NCBI RefSeq assembly: GCF_900111795.1
Contig: NZ_FOJQ01000021.1
Location: forward strand, 1 to 42,375
Source of the DNA: Anoxybacillus pushchinoensis
GTDB taxonomy: Bacteria > Bacillota > Bacilli > Bacillales > Anoxybacillaceae
Length of the DNA stretch: 42,375 nt
Direction: 5' to 3'
A program made the position numbers and the translations under genes. The notes under the pieces were generated by a model, which did no database searches, was not told where the DNA came from, and worked only from the letters and a program-made list of their open reading frames with translations. Shown piece by piece: positions 17,381 through 34,592 of the stretch (positions are counted from its first letter, which is position 1; each line of letters begins with the position of its first letter).

Positions 17381-17416
17381 AACCCCCTCTTAGCGTTTTC
17401 GCCAAGAGGGGTTTTT
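17381..17416. terminator. Hairpin terminator beside rocA
   Basis: The stem AACCCC-CTCTT-AGCG pairs with CGCC-AAGAGGGGTT over a TTTT loop. The T-tract follows on the plus strand (GTTTTTCTATT), so it works best for plus-strand transcripts. It also lies directly after the rocA stop on the minus strand. Confidence 0.65.
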
Positions 17417-17419
17417 CTA

Positions 17420-18967
17420 TTAAAACATTTCGGATACCGTTTTTGCTTGCATATGAAGAAGTAAGTAGTCTGGACCGCCTGCTTTCGAGTCTGTTCCAGA
17501 CATATTGAACCCACCAAACGGATGGTAGCCGACGATGGCACCTGTGCAACCGCGGTTAAAGTAAAGATTACCAACATGGAACTCCTCACGCGCTTTTTCA
17601 AGGTTAAAGCGGTTGTTTGAGATGACTGCACCAGTTAAGCCATATTCTGTGTTATTTGCGATTTCAAGCGCATGGTCGAAGTCTTTTGCTTTCGTAAATG
17701 CCACAACAGGTCCAAAAATTTCTTCTTGCATAATGCGCGCTTTCGGATCAACATCGGCAAATACCGTTGGCTGAATGAAGAAGCCTTTCGAGTCGTCTCC
17801 TTCACCGCCTATCATTAGCTTGCCTTCTTGTTTACCAATTTCGATATACTCCATAATTTTGTTGTACGCCGATTGATCAATAACCGGTCCCATAAACGTA
17901 CTTTGTTCTTCTGGATTGCCGATTTTTAATTGCTTCGTTAGCTCAACGACGCGGTTTAATACTTGGTCGTATATATCTTCAAGCGCAACGACACGCGAGC
18001 ATGCCGAGCATTTTTGCCCAGAGAAGCCAAAAGCAGATGCAACAATTGATTGTGCCGCCAATTCTAAATCTGCTTCTTTATCGACGACAATTGTATCTTT
18101 TCCGCCCATTTCCGCAATGACACGCTTGAGCCAAATTTGTCCTGGATGCACTTTCGCTGCGCGCTCGTAAATGCGAATGCCGACGTCGCGCGAGCCTGTA
18201 AAGCTAATGAAACGTGTGCGCGGATGATCTACTAAGTAGTCGCCTACTTCTGCGCCGCTTCCTGGAATGTAGTTTAATACGCCTGCTGGAAGACCTGCTT
18301 CTTCTAGCACTTCAACGAACTTATATGCTACGACTGGCGTTGCGCTCGCTGGTTTTAACAACACCGTATTTCCTGTGACAAGCGCGGCAACGGTTGTTCC
18401 CGCCATAATCGCAAATGGGAAGTTCCATGGTGAAATGACAACGCCAACGCCAAGCGGAATGTAAAAGAAACGATTCGTTTCTCCTGGACGGCTTTCGACA
18501 GGGATGCCATCTTTCAACTTCAACATTTGACGTGCATAATATTCCATAAAATCAATCGCTTCCGCTGTATCAGCATCCGCTTCTTTCCACGGTTTTCCTG
18601 CTTCTTTCACAAGCAATGCTGAAAACTCATGTTTACGACGGCGGACGATAGCAGCAGCGCGGAATAAAATGTCTGCACGCATTTCTGGCTTCGTTTTGCT
18701 CCACCACGCAAACGCTGCATCTGCTGCTTGCATCGCTTTTTCTGCTAAATCTTTATTCGCTTTCGCTACACGTCCAACAACTTCCGTTTTATTCGCTGGG
18801 TTGATCGAAACGATTTTATCTTCTGTCATAATTCGTTCGCCGCCAATAACAAGCGGATAATCTTGACCGAGATAAGCTTGTACCGTTTGTAATCCTTCTT
18901 CAAACGCTTTTTTGTTTGCTTCGACTGTAAAATCAGTAAATGGTTCGTGTTTATAAGGTTGTACCAT
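17420..18967 (-). CDS. rocA: L-glutamate gamma-semialdehyde dehydrogenase (1-pyrroline-5-carboxylate dehydrogenase)
   Basis: This 515-residue NAD-dependent aldehyde dehydrogenase oxidises glutamate-5-semialdehyde to glutamate in proline and arginine breakdown. It shows the cofactor block [27 protein letters not shown] with the catalytic Glu, [10 protein letters not shown] with the catalytic Cys, and EIFGPVVAF near the end. The ATG at 18967 follows AAAGGGGGC and gives the family's usual N-terminus ([13 protein letters not shown]). The frame extends upstream to 19012 without a ribosome site. It is monocistronic, with a good promoter and a hairpin at the end. It could equally be named pruA. Confidence 0.95.
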   Translation of the reverse strand: MVQPYKHEPFTDFTVEANKKAFEEGLQTVQAYLGQDYPLVIGGERIMTEDKIVSINPANKTEVVGRVAKANKDLAEKAMQAADAAFAWWSKTKPEMRADILFRAAAIVRRRKHEFSALLVKEAGKPWKEADADTAEAIDFMEYYARQMLKLKDGIPVESRPGETNRFFYIPLGVGVVISPWNFPFAIMAGTTVAALVTGNTVLLKPASATPVVAYKFVEVLEEAGLPAGVLNYIPGSGAEVGDYLVDHPRTRFISFTGSRDVGIRIYERAAKVHPGQIWLKRVIAEMGGKDTIVVDKEADLELAAQSIVASAFGFSGQKCSACSRVVALEDIYDQVLNRVVELTKQLKIGNPEEQSTFMGPVIDQSAYNKIMEYIEIGKQEGKLMIGGEGDDSKGFFIQPTVFADVDPKARIMQEEIFGPVVAFTKAKDFDHALEIANNTEYGLTGAVISNNRFNLEKAREEFHVGNLYFNRGCTGAIVGYHPFGGFNMSGTDSKAGGPDYLLLHMQAKTVSEMF

Positions 18968-19018
18968 AGATAAAGCCCCCTTTGTTGGAATTACAAAAGC
19001 GTTCCCACACACAATCCC

Positions 19019-19047
19019 ATTCTAACGGATGGAGCATACATATTCAA
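19019..19047 (-). promoter_or_regulatory. Predicted sigma-A promoter of rocA
   Basis: On the minus strand, TTGAAT and TAGAAT are spaced by 17 bases, right after the camS stop and about 50 bases before the rocA start. Confidence 0.55.
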
Positions 19048-19052
19048 ATTTT

Positions 19053-20186
19053 TTATGGTTGATAGATGTGAACGAACGGCTCATTTTGATCTGGATTTTT
19101 TATAATGATGCTCTCCGGTCCACGGACGGAAGAAATGTAAACAGAAATTGGCATATAGTCAGGCATTTTTTCCATGAGAAGACCTGTAACGTATTGCGTA
19201 AATCCGATGACTTCTGTTTTTCCGTAAAACTGCATCACAATATCAATTGTCAATTGTTGCAATTGGTCGTCACGATAAAATGCTCTGCCGATGACTCCTG
19301 TATAATTTGGAAAAAATTCTTCAATATCCGATTTTAAGTTTAAAAATTTCACTAAGTCGTCACGATGGTTTTTTTGCGCTTCATCGGACGGAAAGACATA
19401 ATATTCTTCGTTAATATTTTCCCAATTTTTAATTGAATTGCTTCCTTTGTCTACATAGCCAGCTGCAAAAAAATGGCCTGGAACGATGGACGACTTCGGT
19501 TGCTGTTCAAATAATCCAATAATTATAGGTACTTCCTTTAATCCATCCATTTGACGCAAACGAGAAACAATTTCTTCTGCCGCTTTTTTCCCTTCCTTCT
19601 CCATATCGCTCTTTGAAATTTTTACTTCGCGTGGATACCCTTCTTCCGTCTCATAGTAATGGACAGAATTCATTGCCAACCCAATGACGACGCCACCTAA
19701 CTGCACTTTGTCATTTCCTGTTTTAACTAAATAGTTATGTTCTAAAATATGGGAGATGTATAGCGGATGTTTTTTATTTCTCTCTTCATTTGTTCCTTCG
19801 TTTCCAAGCGCGGGATTGAGCCCTTCCGCATTCCCTTGTTTCCGTTTCAACCACGATTCGATCGTCTTTCGATCTAAGTATTGTCCTTGTTGAAACAAAT
19901 ATTGTGACGGAGAAAACTTCGTTTGTGCAATGCGCATTAAGCCGAGTTCAAACTCTTCCATATCCAATCTTGTGTTCACATTTTCAACGACAAGTCCGCG
20001 CGCCTCTCCGGGCTGAAACGGCAAAATGGTACGATAATACGAGTTAGAAATGTTGTACTTTGGAATAATCGCTTTTTGTTTTTTATTTTCTGTTTCTTGC
20101 ACAACTTTTTCTTCCTGATTAAACTTTGGCGCACACGCTGAAAGAGTAAGGAGCGCACAAATGAGCAATGTCATCAACTTTTTCAT
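19053..20186 (-). CDS. camS: CamS-family lipoprotein (sex pheromone cAM373 precursor family; YerH)
   Basis: This 377-residue secreted lipoprotein has a lysine-rich start, a hydrophobic stretch and the lipobox LSAC (Cys18), so it should be anchored outside the membrane. The body matches the CamS/YerH family (TILPFQPGEARGLV, NHRDDLVKFLN, and the VYISSVRGPESIII C-terminus). The role in Bacillaceae is unclear; in enterococci and staphylococci the signal peptide yields a pheromone, but that octapeptide is not evident here. It lies 15 bases downstream of ligA, as in B. subtilis, and is probably cotranscribed. Confidence 0.88.
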   Translation of the reverse strand: MKKLMTLLICALLTLSACAPKFNQEEKVVQETENKKQKAIIPKYNISNSYYRTILPFQPGEARGLVVENVNTRLDMEEFELGLMRIAQTKFSPSQYLFQQGQYLDRKTIESWLKRKQGNAEGLNPALGNEGTNEERNKKHPLYISHILEHNYLVKTGNDKVQLGGVVIGLAMNSVHYYETEEGYPREVKISKSDMEKEGKKAAEEIVSRLRQMDGLKEVPIIIGLFEQQPKSSIVPGHFFAAGYVDKGSNSIKNWENINEEYYVFPSDEAQKNHRDDLVKFLNLKSDIEEFFPNYTGVIGRAFYRDDQLQQLTIDIVMQFYGKTEVIGFTQYVTGLLMEKMPDYMPISVYISSVRGPESIIIKNPDQNEPFVHIYQP

Positions 20187-20201
20187 CGTTCACACCCGCT
20201 T

Positions 20202-24379
<4,178 letters not shown>

Positions 24380-24421
24380 CTTTCCACCACCAAAAACATA
24401 TGTTCTTTTTTTATTCTCCAT

Positions 24422-25117
24422 TTATGTCCTTTTCCCTTTAACTGCTTCAACCGTTTGTAACGCCATAGGCAAATTCGTATAAATCACATTTCCAACGACA
24501 ACTGTATCTGCCCACATCGCCATTTCTTTCGCTTGTTCAGGCGTATGAATGCCTCCACCATAAAATAGACGCGTATGTTGCAACGTCCGTTTCACTTTCT
24601 CTACAAGCATCACATCTCCGTACTGCCCGCTATATTCCATATAAAAAATCGGAAAACGATACATATGTTCTGCCATTCGAGCATAGGCAATGACATCTTC
24701 ATCTGTTAACTCCGTTCGCGCACTTGTTAACGATGCAGCTTTACATTCAGCATTTAAAATGCAATACCCTTCAACAAACAGTTCTTCCCAATTTATTAAG
24801 TCGCCAAACTGTTTTACTGCTTCGTGGTGCAAATCAATTAACCAAGTGAGATCACGGCTATTAAGTACCATTGGAATAAAATAATAGTCAAATCCAGGTG
24901 TGATTGCTTCAATATTTGATACTTCTAGCGCGCATGGAACAGAAAAACGGCGTACGCGCGCAAGCAAATCGATGACATTTTCAAGCGTTACACCATCTGT
25001 CCCACCAACAACGATCGCATCTGTACCTGATTCACATACTTGTTCAAGTTGCCCGTCTGTTATATGTTTGTTCGGATCTAATTTAAACACATGTCGCCAT
25101 GTTGCCATTTCATTCAT
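24422..25117 (-). CDS. pcrB: Heptaprenylglyceryl phosphate synthase PcrB
   Basis: This 231-residue TIM-barrel prenyltransferase joins heptaprenyl diphosphate to sn-glycerol-1-phosphate, giving an archaeal-type ether lipid precursor. Motifs include FKLDPNK at the start, [31 protein letters not shown] and the phosphate-binding [13 protein letters not shown] plus VVVGNVIY. The ATG at 25117 follows GAGGTGA; the in-frame GTG at 25126 is part of that site. It abuts pcrA, as in B. subtilis. Confidence 0.95.
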   Translation of the reverse strand: MNEMATWRHVFKLDPNKHITDGQLEQVCESGTDAIVVGGTDGVTLENVIDLLARVRRFSVPCALEVSNIEAITPGFDYYFIPMVLNSRDLTWLIDLHHEAVKQFGDLINWEELFVEGYCILNAECKAASLTSARTELTDEDVIAYARMAEHMYRFPIFYMEYSGQYGDVMLVEKVKRTLQHTRLFYGGGIHTPEQAKEMAMWADTVVVGNVIYTNLPMALQTVEAVKGKRT

Positions 25118-25134
25118 TTTTTTCACCTCATCTC

Positions 25135-25143
25135 ATTATAACA
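25135..25143 (-). promoter_or_regulatory. Extended -10 promoter element for pcrB-pcrA-ligA-camS
   Basis: TGTTATAAT is a consensus extended -10, about 18 bases upstream of the pcrB start and just after the yerC terminator. Confidence 0.5.
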
Positions 25144-25183
25144 AAAATCGCAAAAAGAAGCTGACTCATTGTGAGCCAGCCTC
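25141..25183 (-). terminator. Intrinsic terminator after yerC
   Basis: On the minus strand GAGGCTGGCTCA pairs with TGAGTCAGCTTC across a 3-base loop, followed by TTTTTGCGATTTTTGT. It overlaps the yerC stop. Confidence 0.75.
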
Positions 25184-25483
25184 TTCCTTTTGTTCGTTAT
25201 AAATGCGATCAAGCGCCATCGCATACGCATCATTTCCGTAGTTTAAGCAGCGCTTAACGCGCGAGATCGTCGCTGTGCTTGCCCCTGTTTCTGTTTCAAT
25301 TTTATGATACGTATACCCTTCGCGCAACATGCGTGCCACTTCTAATCTTTGCGCAAGCGCTTGTATTTCATTGACAGTGCATAAATCGTCGAAGAAGCGG
25401 TAACATTCCTCTAAATCTTTCAACGACAAAATGGCTTGAAATAATTGATCGAGCTCTCTGCCACGCAATTTATTAATTTGCAT
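25166..25483 (-). CDS. yerC: YerC/YecD-type TrpR-related DNA-binding protein
   Basis: This 105-residue helical protein is of the TrpR-like YerC family. The C-terminal half has a clear helix-turn-helix: YTYHKIETETGASTATISRV followed by KRCLNYG. The start is ATG 25483 with AGGGGG six bases upstream; the frame is open further up but overlaps yerB without a site. It lies between yerB and pcrB, the same order as in B. subtilis. It is probably a transcription regulator; targets are not deducible. Confidence 0.92.
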   Translation of the reverse strand: MQINKLRGRELDQLFQAILSLKDLEECYRFFDDLCTVNEIQALAQRLEVARMLREGYTYHKIETETGASTATISRVKRCLNYGNDAYAMALDRIYNEQKEEAGSQ

Positions 25484-25493
25484 ATACATCCCC

Positions 25494-26516
25494 CTATTCA
25501 TATTGTACTTGTTGCAAATTAGGAACGACTTGAATCCATGTTTTACCTGGAACAAACCCAAGCGGAACGCCGTCTTGATAAGGAAGAAGGCGGCCGTCAA
25601 CGTTTCTCCATTGCACTTGTTGTACCGTTCCTTTTTGGAATAAATAACCTTTTCCACTTGACGTGAAATCAATATGTCTTCGTCCGTAATCATCAATCAC
25701 TTCATGTGTTGCTTCAACAACAAACACATTTTCTACTGCAATAGGTGTATTCGTTTCCCGATCAACAGTCGGCTCGCCACCACTCGAACGAACGTATTTC
25801 GTTCCATCATACGTATAATGAACGTGAGCATACGATCGTTTAGAATACACAACATCAATATTCGTCGCTTCTACAGCACGTGTCAAATCATTTGAGAAAA
25901 ACGGCAATGGCTTCACTTCTTCTTCAAATGCATAGCCGTTTTTTTCGGCTCCTTTTTTAATATTTTCAAAGGAAATGTAAGAGTTGTGCGGCGATTTTCT
26001 CGTTCGATCTCGCCAAAATAACGTCCCATCGTAAAACAATCCATTGACGTAATCTACTGAACTAGACTGCAATAACCGTTGAGCCTCTGGACTCCATCCA
26101 TGGCATACATATAACGCGTGAAAGCCGTTGCTCAATTGAATAAAATAATCGCGCGCGCTCCGAACAGGTCCGATCACATCAGGCTGCTCACTTTGATAAA
26201 TCGCTAACAGCCGCGTAATATCCCCTTCAGCAAGCACCTCGTAGACGATATCTGCTTTATGTAACCCCGATTGCGGTCGGGCAGTAGGGTAGTTGTTAAC
26301 CATAACCGCTACGACGCGTTGCATCGTTTTTTCACTCGCTGGCATACCCGTTAACGGGAACGTCCACATCGCTTCTTCTTTCCCTTGTTCATTCTCTTGT
26401 TCGATTGTTGTTGGAGGAGACTCCTTTTCTTTCGTGTTTTGCTCTGCACGTTGACATCCAACACCAAACATAACCGCGAGCGTAATGAGCAATAAAAACA
26501 ATAATCGCCGCAACAT
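25494..26516 (-). CDS. yerB: YerB-like lipoprotein (DUF3048)
   Basis: This 340-residue exported lipoprotein has a signal peptide with the lipobox-like VGC (Cys21), then a Ser/Thr/Glu-rich linker. Two DUF3048 parts follow (VVAVMVNNYPTARPQSGLHK and EVLAEGDITRLLAIYQS early; GKTWIQVVPN at the end). Its function is not established. It follows yerA and precedes yerC, with AAAGG upstream of the start. Confidence 0.9.
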   Translation of the reverse strand: MLRRLLFLLLITLAVMFGVGCQRAEQNTKEKESPPTTIEQENEQGKEEAMWTFPLTGMPASEKTMQRVVAVMVNNYPTARPQSGLHKADIVYEVLAEGDITRLLAIYQSEQPDVIGPVRSARDYFIQLSNGFHALYVCHGWSPEAQRLLQSSSVDYVNGLFYDGTLFWRDRTRKSPHNSYISFENIKKGAEKNGYAFEEEVKPLPFFSNDLTRAVEATNIDVVYSKRSYAHVHYTYDGTKYVRSSGGEPTVDRETNTPIAVENVFVVEATHEVIDDYGRRHIDFTSSGKGYLFQKGTVQQVQWRNVDGRLLPYQDGVPLGFVPGKTWIQVVPNLQQVQYE

Positions 26517-26550
26517 AAACCCAACCTTTCATTTTCGTCCCTTTTATATT

Positions 26551-28293
26551 TTAACGCATTATTGTTGGAAAGAGTACTGTTTTATGCATGACATCGTAAA
26601 TTCCTTTCGATGTAATGCGAATATATGGTAAATGTGTCGACGATAAAAACAACAACGTATAAACTGGATCTGCGAACGTATAACCGCGAGCTCTCAACAG
26701 TTCACCGAGTTTTTTTTCTTCCTGTATTAACGCCTCCATCGGTTTCGCTGACATTAAACCGCTTAATGGAAGAGAAATTTCATGAATGACTTTCCCATGT
26801 TCACAAAGAACGATACCGCCCCCTATTTCCTTCATACGCTCAAAGGCAAGCAACAAATCCCGTTTGCTTTTCCCGATTAAAATAATGTCTCCTGTATTGG
26901 AATACGAGCTAACAAGCGCCTGCACATGTGTCGCAAACCCTTTTAACACCGTGTTCACTCGCCATTTTCCGTTGCGGTCAATAAGCATTAAAAAGCTCTC
27001 GTCATGATCGTTTGATAATTCATCTACTGACGTATCTGTCGAAATGGAATACGGCTTAATAATGACTGAGTTTTCCATATACATGCCTAAAGGCATCGAA
27101 AATTGCAAATCGTCCATTTGTAAATCCCAAGCGAAAGAAAGAGGCTTAAGCCCATGGGCATCCCATTCAACTGTTAAAAAAGCATGAACCGGCGCACCGT
27201 CCCGTTTGACCCATTGTCCGCTTGCTAAAACAGAAATCGGTGTCGGATTCGAAGCATGCTCAAGTATGTTAATATGAGCAATACGCCCCGGTGTAATACT
27301 TCCGTGCAAATGATCGATATTGTAGTAACGGGCAACGTTCCACGTCGCCATGTTGTATGCGTCAATATCACGTACACCTTCTTTGAGCGCCATGCGAATC
27401 ATTTCGTCAATCATTCCATTTTCATAAAATGTAGGCGTCGAACCGTCCGTCGTAAACATGCAATGGTCGTAATGGTGAATGCCACATTGTTTCATCTCTT
27501 GCAGCAATGTCGGTAAATCAGGGCGAATAGATGAATGACGCAACGATACCGTATAACCTTGCATTAATCGTTTATATACATCGTTCCCTGTCATCGCCTC
27601 ATGATCCGCATCCGCTCCAAACAATTTCATTTTCGTTAACGTGCGGTCTGAAGCTCCTGGAAAATGCCCCTCTACTTTTTTACCAAGCTTCTTTGCCTCT
27701 TGCATCCAATGGAGGACGAAATCGTCTCCTTCTAGCAGTTTAGGCCATCCAGTTAATTCACCAACTTGTAAGACAGCATCGTTTTCAAGCCATGCTTTCA
27801 TGTTCCGATATGAAAAAAGATGTTCTTCTCCATCCATTTCTGTTTGCGGATCAAGCCGGCACCACCAGTACATCGTCACCGGTTGTTTTTCCATCGCCGC
27901 TAAAAAAGAAAACGCTTTCTTTTTTGTCAACTGTAAAAAAAGAAATAAGTTATCGTTAATGAGTGTCGTCGTACCAGACTGCGCTGCATATTCCGCTAAC
28001 GTCTGGGGATTATATAACTGAAACGGGTGAGCATGAGGCTCAATGTAACCAGAAACAAGCATACGATTCGTGCAATTAACGACTTCGCATGCGTCCAACT
28101 GCTTCGGCTTATTCGGACCGACATATACAATTCGGTCATCGCAAATCCATATGTTTCCTTGCACCCATTGACGCAAGTATGGATGTAAATATGTTGCGTT
28201 CAATAATACTTTCGTTGGCGCTTGCCTCCCGTCAACAATCGCAACGTGTTTACGAATTTGTTCGCTTTTCCATCGATACCGTTTTTCTATCAT
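26551..28293 (-). CDS. yerA: YerA, putative adenine deaminase homologue
   Basis: This 580-residue amidohydrolase is of the adenine-deaminase superfamily and matches B. subtilis YerA in length and position. It keeps the metal HxH (GYIEPHAHPF), HFPGAS, ADADHEA and FTTDGS, but where Ade at 14352 reads CTDDKH the second Asp and the His are replaced (TTDGS). Whether it still deaminates adenine is therefore doubtful; a related substrate is possible. The ATG at 28293 follows TAGGAGG; the frame runs upstream to 28323 without support. It is transcribed away from the DUF2892 gene. Confidence 0.88.
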   Translation of the reverse strand: MIEKRYRWKSEQIRKHVAIVDGRQAPTKVLLNATYLHPYLRQWVQGNIWICDDRIVYVGPNKPKQLDACEVVNCTNRMLVSGYIEPHAHPFQLYNPQTLAEYAAQSGTTTLINDNLFLFLQLTKKKAFSFLAAMEKQPVTMYWWCRLDPQTEMDGEEHLFSYRNMKAWLENDAVLQVGELTGWPKLLEGDDFVLHWMQEAKKLGKKVEGHFPGASDRTLTKMKLFGADADHEAMTGNDVYKRLMQGYTVSLRHSSIRPDLPTLLQEMKQCGIHHYDHCMFTTDGSTPTFYENGMIDEMIRMALKEGVRDIDAYNMATWNVARYYNIDHLHGSITPGRIAHINILEHASNPTPISVLASGQWVKRDGAPVHAFLTVEWDAHGLKPLSFAWDLQMDDLQFSMPLGMYMENSVIIKPYSISTDTSVDELSNDHDESFLMLIDRNGKWRVNTVLKGFATHVQALVSSYSNTGDIILIGKSKRDLLLAFERMKEIGGGIVLCEHGKVIHEISLPLSGLMSAKPMEALIQEEKKLGELLRARGYTFADPVYTLLFLSSTHLPYIRITSKGIYDVMHKTVLFPTIMR

Positions 28294-28331
28294 GATCGCT
28301 TTCCTCCTAAATCGTACCATCATCTATACAC

Positions 28332-28360
28332 ATTTTAACGGATGAAAGCGAATTTCACAA
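28332..28360 (-). promoter_or_regulatory. Predicted sigma-A promoter of yerA
   Basis: On the minus strand, TTGTGA and TAAAAT are spaced by 17 bases, about 40 bases upstream of yerA. Confidence 0.45.
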
Positions 28361-28378
28361 ACAAAAAGGAGGGAGAAC

Positions 28379-28642
28379 ATGAAACAAAACATCGGTATAA
28401 TCAATGCGATGATTCGCATCACATGCGGATTTACGATGCTTGCTTGGGCAACTGCCAATCTTTCCCGTAAACCGTGGCGTGAATCATATATGTGGATAAT
28501 CATGCTTGCTGCCATGAAAATTGCGGAAGGGATTGTTCGTTTCTGTCCCGTGATGGCATTGTTCGAACGATATCAATGTCATTGTGAACAAGATCATGAA
28601 CGAAAGAACGCCATTCCGATTGAACCAGTTAACCCTTCATAA
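28379..28642 (+). CDS. DUF2892 (YgaP-type membrane domain) small protein
   Basis: This 87-residue protein begins MKQNIGIINAMIRITCGFTM, typical of the DUF2892 inner-membrane domain. It has two hydrophobic helices (to about residue 58) and a cytosolic tail with CPVMALFERYQCHCEQ. The strong AAAAAGGAGGGAGAAC site fixes the start. It is divergent from yerA and converges on purD. No enzyme domain (rhodanese) is attached. Role unknown. Confidence 0.8.
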   Translation: MKQNIGIINAMIRITCGFTMLAWATANLSRKPWRESYMWIIMLAAMKIAEGIVRFCPVMALFERYQCHCEQDHERKNAIPIEPVNPS

Positions 28643-28647
28643 CAACA

Positions 28648-28671
28648 CCCCCTTGTACACGTACAAGGGGG
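28648..28671. other. GC-rich hairpin between two small plus-strand genes
   Basis: CCCCCTTGTAC and GTACAAGGGGG are perfect arms with a 2-base gap. No good U-tract follows on either strand. It could be a weak terminator for the DUF2892 gene or for the pur operon, or an mRNA stabiliser. Confidence 0.5.
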
Positions 28672-28690
28672 CAAAAAGGAGAGAACGCAT

Positions 28691-31565
<2,875 letters not shown>

Positions 31566-31588
<23 letters not shown>

Positions 31589-32168
31589 CGCTTGTACTCC
31601 CTTTCTCCGTCAACAATTGTTGAATAACTTGTGGATACAACGTATGTTCGATTTCATGAATACGACGTTCAATGCTCTCAAGCGGCTCACCGTCATAAAT
31701 GTATAACGCCTGTTGAGCGATGATCGGCCCTGTGTCCATTCCTTCATCAACATAATGAACGGTCACACCTGTAACTTTCACGCCATATCGATACGCTTGC
31801 CCGATCGCATCTTTACCTGGAAAAGCGGGTAAAAGCGACGGGTGAATATTGACAATTTTGTTCCGATAAGCTTGTAAAAGTGTAGGACCGATCAGTCGCA
31901 TATATCCCGCTAAAACAATCCAATCCACACCTCGTTCGCGCAACTGTTGTAAAATCTCACGTTCAAAACATTCTTTTGTTTCATATTGTTTCGGATGAAA
32001 AACAAATGACGGCACGTGTTCGCGAATGGCCCGTTCAATGACTTTTGCATGCGGTCGGTCACATACAAGAAGAGCTACGTCTGCTTGTATCTCTCCTTTT
32101 TTTGCCGCATCGACAATCGCTTGAAAGTTCGTTCCGCTCCCCGAAGCAAAAATAGCTATTCGCTTCAT
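31566..32168 (-). CDS. purN: Phosphoribosylglycinamide formyltransferase (10-formyl-THF dependent)
   Basis: This 200-residue GAR transformylase has [16 protein letters not shown] at the start, the formyl-folate site [18 protein letters not shown] with its His, and the catalytic Asp in [12 protein letters not shown]. It overlaps the purM stop by four bases (ATGA), indicating coupling. Confidence 0.97.
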
Positions 32169-33202
32169 TCGATTTTTCCTCCTGCAAACGATACACCCGT
32201 TCCTTCCTTTATCCGACCGATCACATACACTTGCTCTCCAAACGATTCAAGCAACTGCACAACGTCTGGCACAACGTCGCTATCGACAGCCATAACAAAA
32301 CCAATTCCCATATTAAAAATATTAAACATTTCCGTTCGTTGCAGCTTCCCGTGTTGCTGCAGGAAATTAAAAATCGGTGGAATCGGCCATGAGCCGTAGT
32401 CTATCTCCGCTTGTAATCCTTTCGGCAACATGCGCGGAATATTTTCAATAAACCCGCCCCCTGTAATATGAGCCATTCCTTTTACACGAAATTGTTTCAA
32501 TGCTTCCAGTACAGCACGAACGTAAATGCGCGTAGGTGTTAACAGTTCTTCACCAAGCGGACGAGAAAACGGCTCATATATGTCATCTAATCGCAAGTCG
32601 GCATCCTTTATAATTTTTCTCACGAGCGAATAGCCGTTGCTATGCAAACCGCTCGATGCAAGACCAATGAGCACATCCCCTGGGACAATCCCATCCCCTG
32701 TAACTACTTTGTATTTTTCTGCCACACCAACTGCAAATCCAGCTACGTCATATTCATCTTCACTATACATGCCTGGCATTTCTGCCGTTTCCCCGCCGAT
32801 AAGCGCACATCCTGCTTCGACACATCCATCTGCTATTCCTTTGACGATATGTTCAATTTTTTCTGGAATCGCTTTTCCACAGGCGATGTAGTCAAGGAAA
32901 AAGAGCGGCTCCGCCCCTTGTACGACGATATCGTTCACGCACATTGCAACACAATCTATACCAATCGTGTCATGGCGGTCGAGCTTGAAAGCAAGCATTA
33001 GTTTTGTTCCTACTCCGTCCGCTCCTGATATGAGTACTGGTTGTTTATATCCAAGTGAAGAAAGATCAAACATTCCTCCAAAACCACCTAAACTTCCTAA
33101 CGCACCAATTCGGGCAGTTTTGGCGACATGTTTTTTCATCCGCTCGACCGCTTCATAGCCAGCTTCAATATTCACACCGGCTTGTTTGTACGAATGTGCC
33201 AA
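32165..33202 (-). CDS. purM: Phosphoribosylformylglycinamidine cyclo-ligase
   Basis: This 345-residue AIR synthetase has [12 protein letters not shown], the ATP-binding [23 protein letters not shown], and [16 protein letters not shown]. Translation starts at TTG 33202, with AGGAGGGGAG upstream, and overlaps the end of purF by 38 bases. Confidence 0.97.
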   Translation of the reverse strand: MAHSYKQAGVNIEAGYEAVERMKKHVAKTARIGALGSLGGFGGMFDLSSLGYKQPVLISGADGVGTKLMLAFKLDRHDTIGIDCVAMCVNDIVVQGAEPLFFLDYIACGKAIPEKIEHIVKGIADGCVEAGCALIGGETAEMPGMYSEDEYDVAGFAVGVAEKYKVVTGDGIVPGDVLIGLASSGLHSNGYSLVRKIIKDADLRLDDIYEPFSRPLGEELLTPTRIYVRAVLEALKQFRVKGMAHITGGGFIENIPRMLPKGLQAEIDYGSWPIPPIFNFLQQHGKLQRTEMFNIFNMGIGFVMAVDSDVVPDVVQLLESFGEQVYVIGRIKEGTGVSFAGGKIE

Positions 33203-34592
33203 CGTACTCCCCTCCTATTTTCGTCGGATATTGTCCAGTAAAGCAAGCTAAACATTGGCCACAGCTCGGTGAATCATCTGGGCGCCCAATTGCTTGCAGC
33301 AGCCCTTTTTGGCTTAAAAAAGCTAGCGAATCTGCTTCGATGAGCTGGCGAATCTCTTCTACTGTATGTGTAGCAGCAATAAGCTCTTCTTTTGTCGATG
33401 TATCAATACCGTAAAAACATGGGTGAGTAATAGGTGGAGAGCTAATGCGCACGTGTACTTCCGTCGCTCCAGCTTCCCGAAGCATGCGTACGATGCGCTT
33501 GCTTGTCGTCCCGCGCACGATAGAGTCATCAACCATAACGACACGCTTGCCAGCTACAACCCCACGAACAGGTGACAATTTCATTTTTACACCTTGTTCA
33601 CGGAGAGCTTGAGACGGTTGGATGAACGTTCGCCCAACATATCGATTTTTAATTAGCCCTAATTCGTACGGAATACCCGTCGCTTCCGCATAGCCGATCG
33701 CAACAGAAATACTTGAGTCGGGCACACCTGTCACCACATCCGCTGCAACAGGGGCTTCAACGGCTAACTGTTTTCCTAAATTTTTTCGTGCTGTATGAAT
33801 GTTAATGCCATCAACGTTGCTATCGGGACGGGCAAAATAAATATATTCCATGCTACAAATCGAACGGGAAACTTTAGGGGCAAAACGCTCGGAACGAACG
33901 CCTTGCTTATTAATCATAATGAGCTCCCCTGGCTCAACCTCCCGTTCATATGTGGCACCAATGACATCAAACGCACACGTTTCCGATGCCACGACATATG
34001 CCTCGCCTAAACGACCTAACGACAGAGGGCGAAAACCATGCGGATCAAGGGCGATATACATTTCGGTTTCCGTTAAAATAAGAAAAGCGAAGGCGCCCCG
34101 CAAATGCGTTAATGCTTCTTTAATTCGCTCTTTTAAAATCGGTTCATCACTTCGCTTAATTAAATGGGCGAGCACCTCTGTATCGGACGTCGTTTGAAAA
34201 ATACTTCCTTGTTGTTCTAAACGGAAACGAAGCTCATCGGCATTCACTAAGTTTCCGTTGTGCGCAAGTGCTAAACTGCCGCCTTGTGAGCGAAACAAAA
34301 GCGGTTGAACGTTCGCGTACCCACCCCCACCAGCAGTGGAGTAACGGACGTGGCCGATGGCGGCCATGCCCGTTAGTTTTTCTAACTCTCCGCGACTAAA
34401 CACTTCTGTTACTAAGCCAAGTCCTTTATGAAACTGTAGCGTTCCGTTACCTCCGACAACAATGCCTGCCCCTTCCTGGCCGCGATGTTGTAGACTGTGC
34501 AGCCCATAATATGTCAATGTCGCCGCTTCCTCGTGTCCCCAAATGCCGAAAATCCCACACTCTTCGTTTAATCCTTTGATTTCAGCAAGCAT
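33165..34592 (-). CDS. purF: Amidophosphoribosyltransferase
   Basis: This 475-residue protein catalyses the committed step, PRPP to phosphoribosylamine. As in B. subtilis it carries an 11-residue propeptide ([11 protein letters not shown]) before the nucleophile Cys12, and Fe-S cluster cysteines in SICSMEY, THPCFYG and CGQCLACF. The PRPP loop is [13 protein letters not shown]. The ATG at 34592 follows AAAGGAG. It overlaps purL by 25 bases. Cluster-dependent oxygen-sensitive turnover is known for this class. Confidence 0.97.
   Translation of the reverse strand: MLAEIKGLNEECGIFGIWGHEEAATLTYYGLHSLQHRGQEGAGIVVGGNGTLQFHKGLGLVTEVFSRGELEKLTGMAAIGHVRYSTAGGGGYANVQPLLFRSQGGSLALAHNGNLVNADELRFRLEQQGSIFQTTSDTEVLAHLIKRSDEPILKERIKEALTHLRGAFAFLILTETEMYIALDPHGFRPLSLGRLGEAYVVASETCAFDVIGATYEREVEPGELIMINKQGVRSERFAPKVSRSICSMEYIYFARPDSNVDGINIHTARKNLGKQLAVEAPVAADVVTGVPDSSISVAIGYAEATGIPYELGLIKNRYVGRTFIQPSQALREQGVKMKLSPVRGVVAGKRVVMVDDSIVRGTTSKRIVRMLREAGATEVHVRISSPPITHPCFYGIDTSTKEELIAATHTVEEIRQLIEADSLAFLSQKGLLQAIGRPDDSPSCGQCLACFTGQYPTKIGGEYVGTFVQTSRCEY

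Noticed and set aside
25484-25696. N-terminal extension of YerC into yerB
   Set aside because: It overlaps yerB in another frame; a strong ribosome site supports the shorter start.
28648-28671. Classical intrinsic terminator for the pur operon
   Set aside because: The stem is good but neither strand shows a convincing U-tract, so I list it only as a hairpin.
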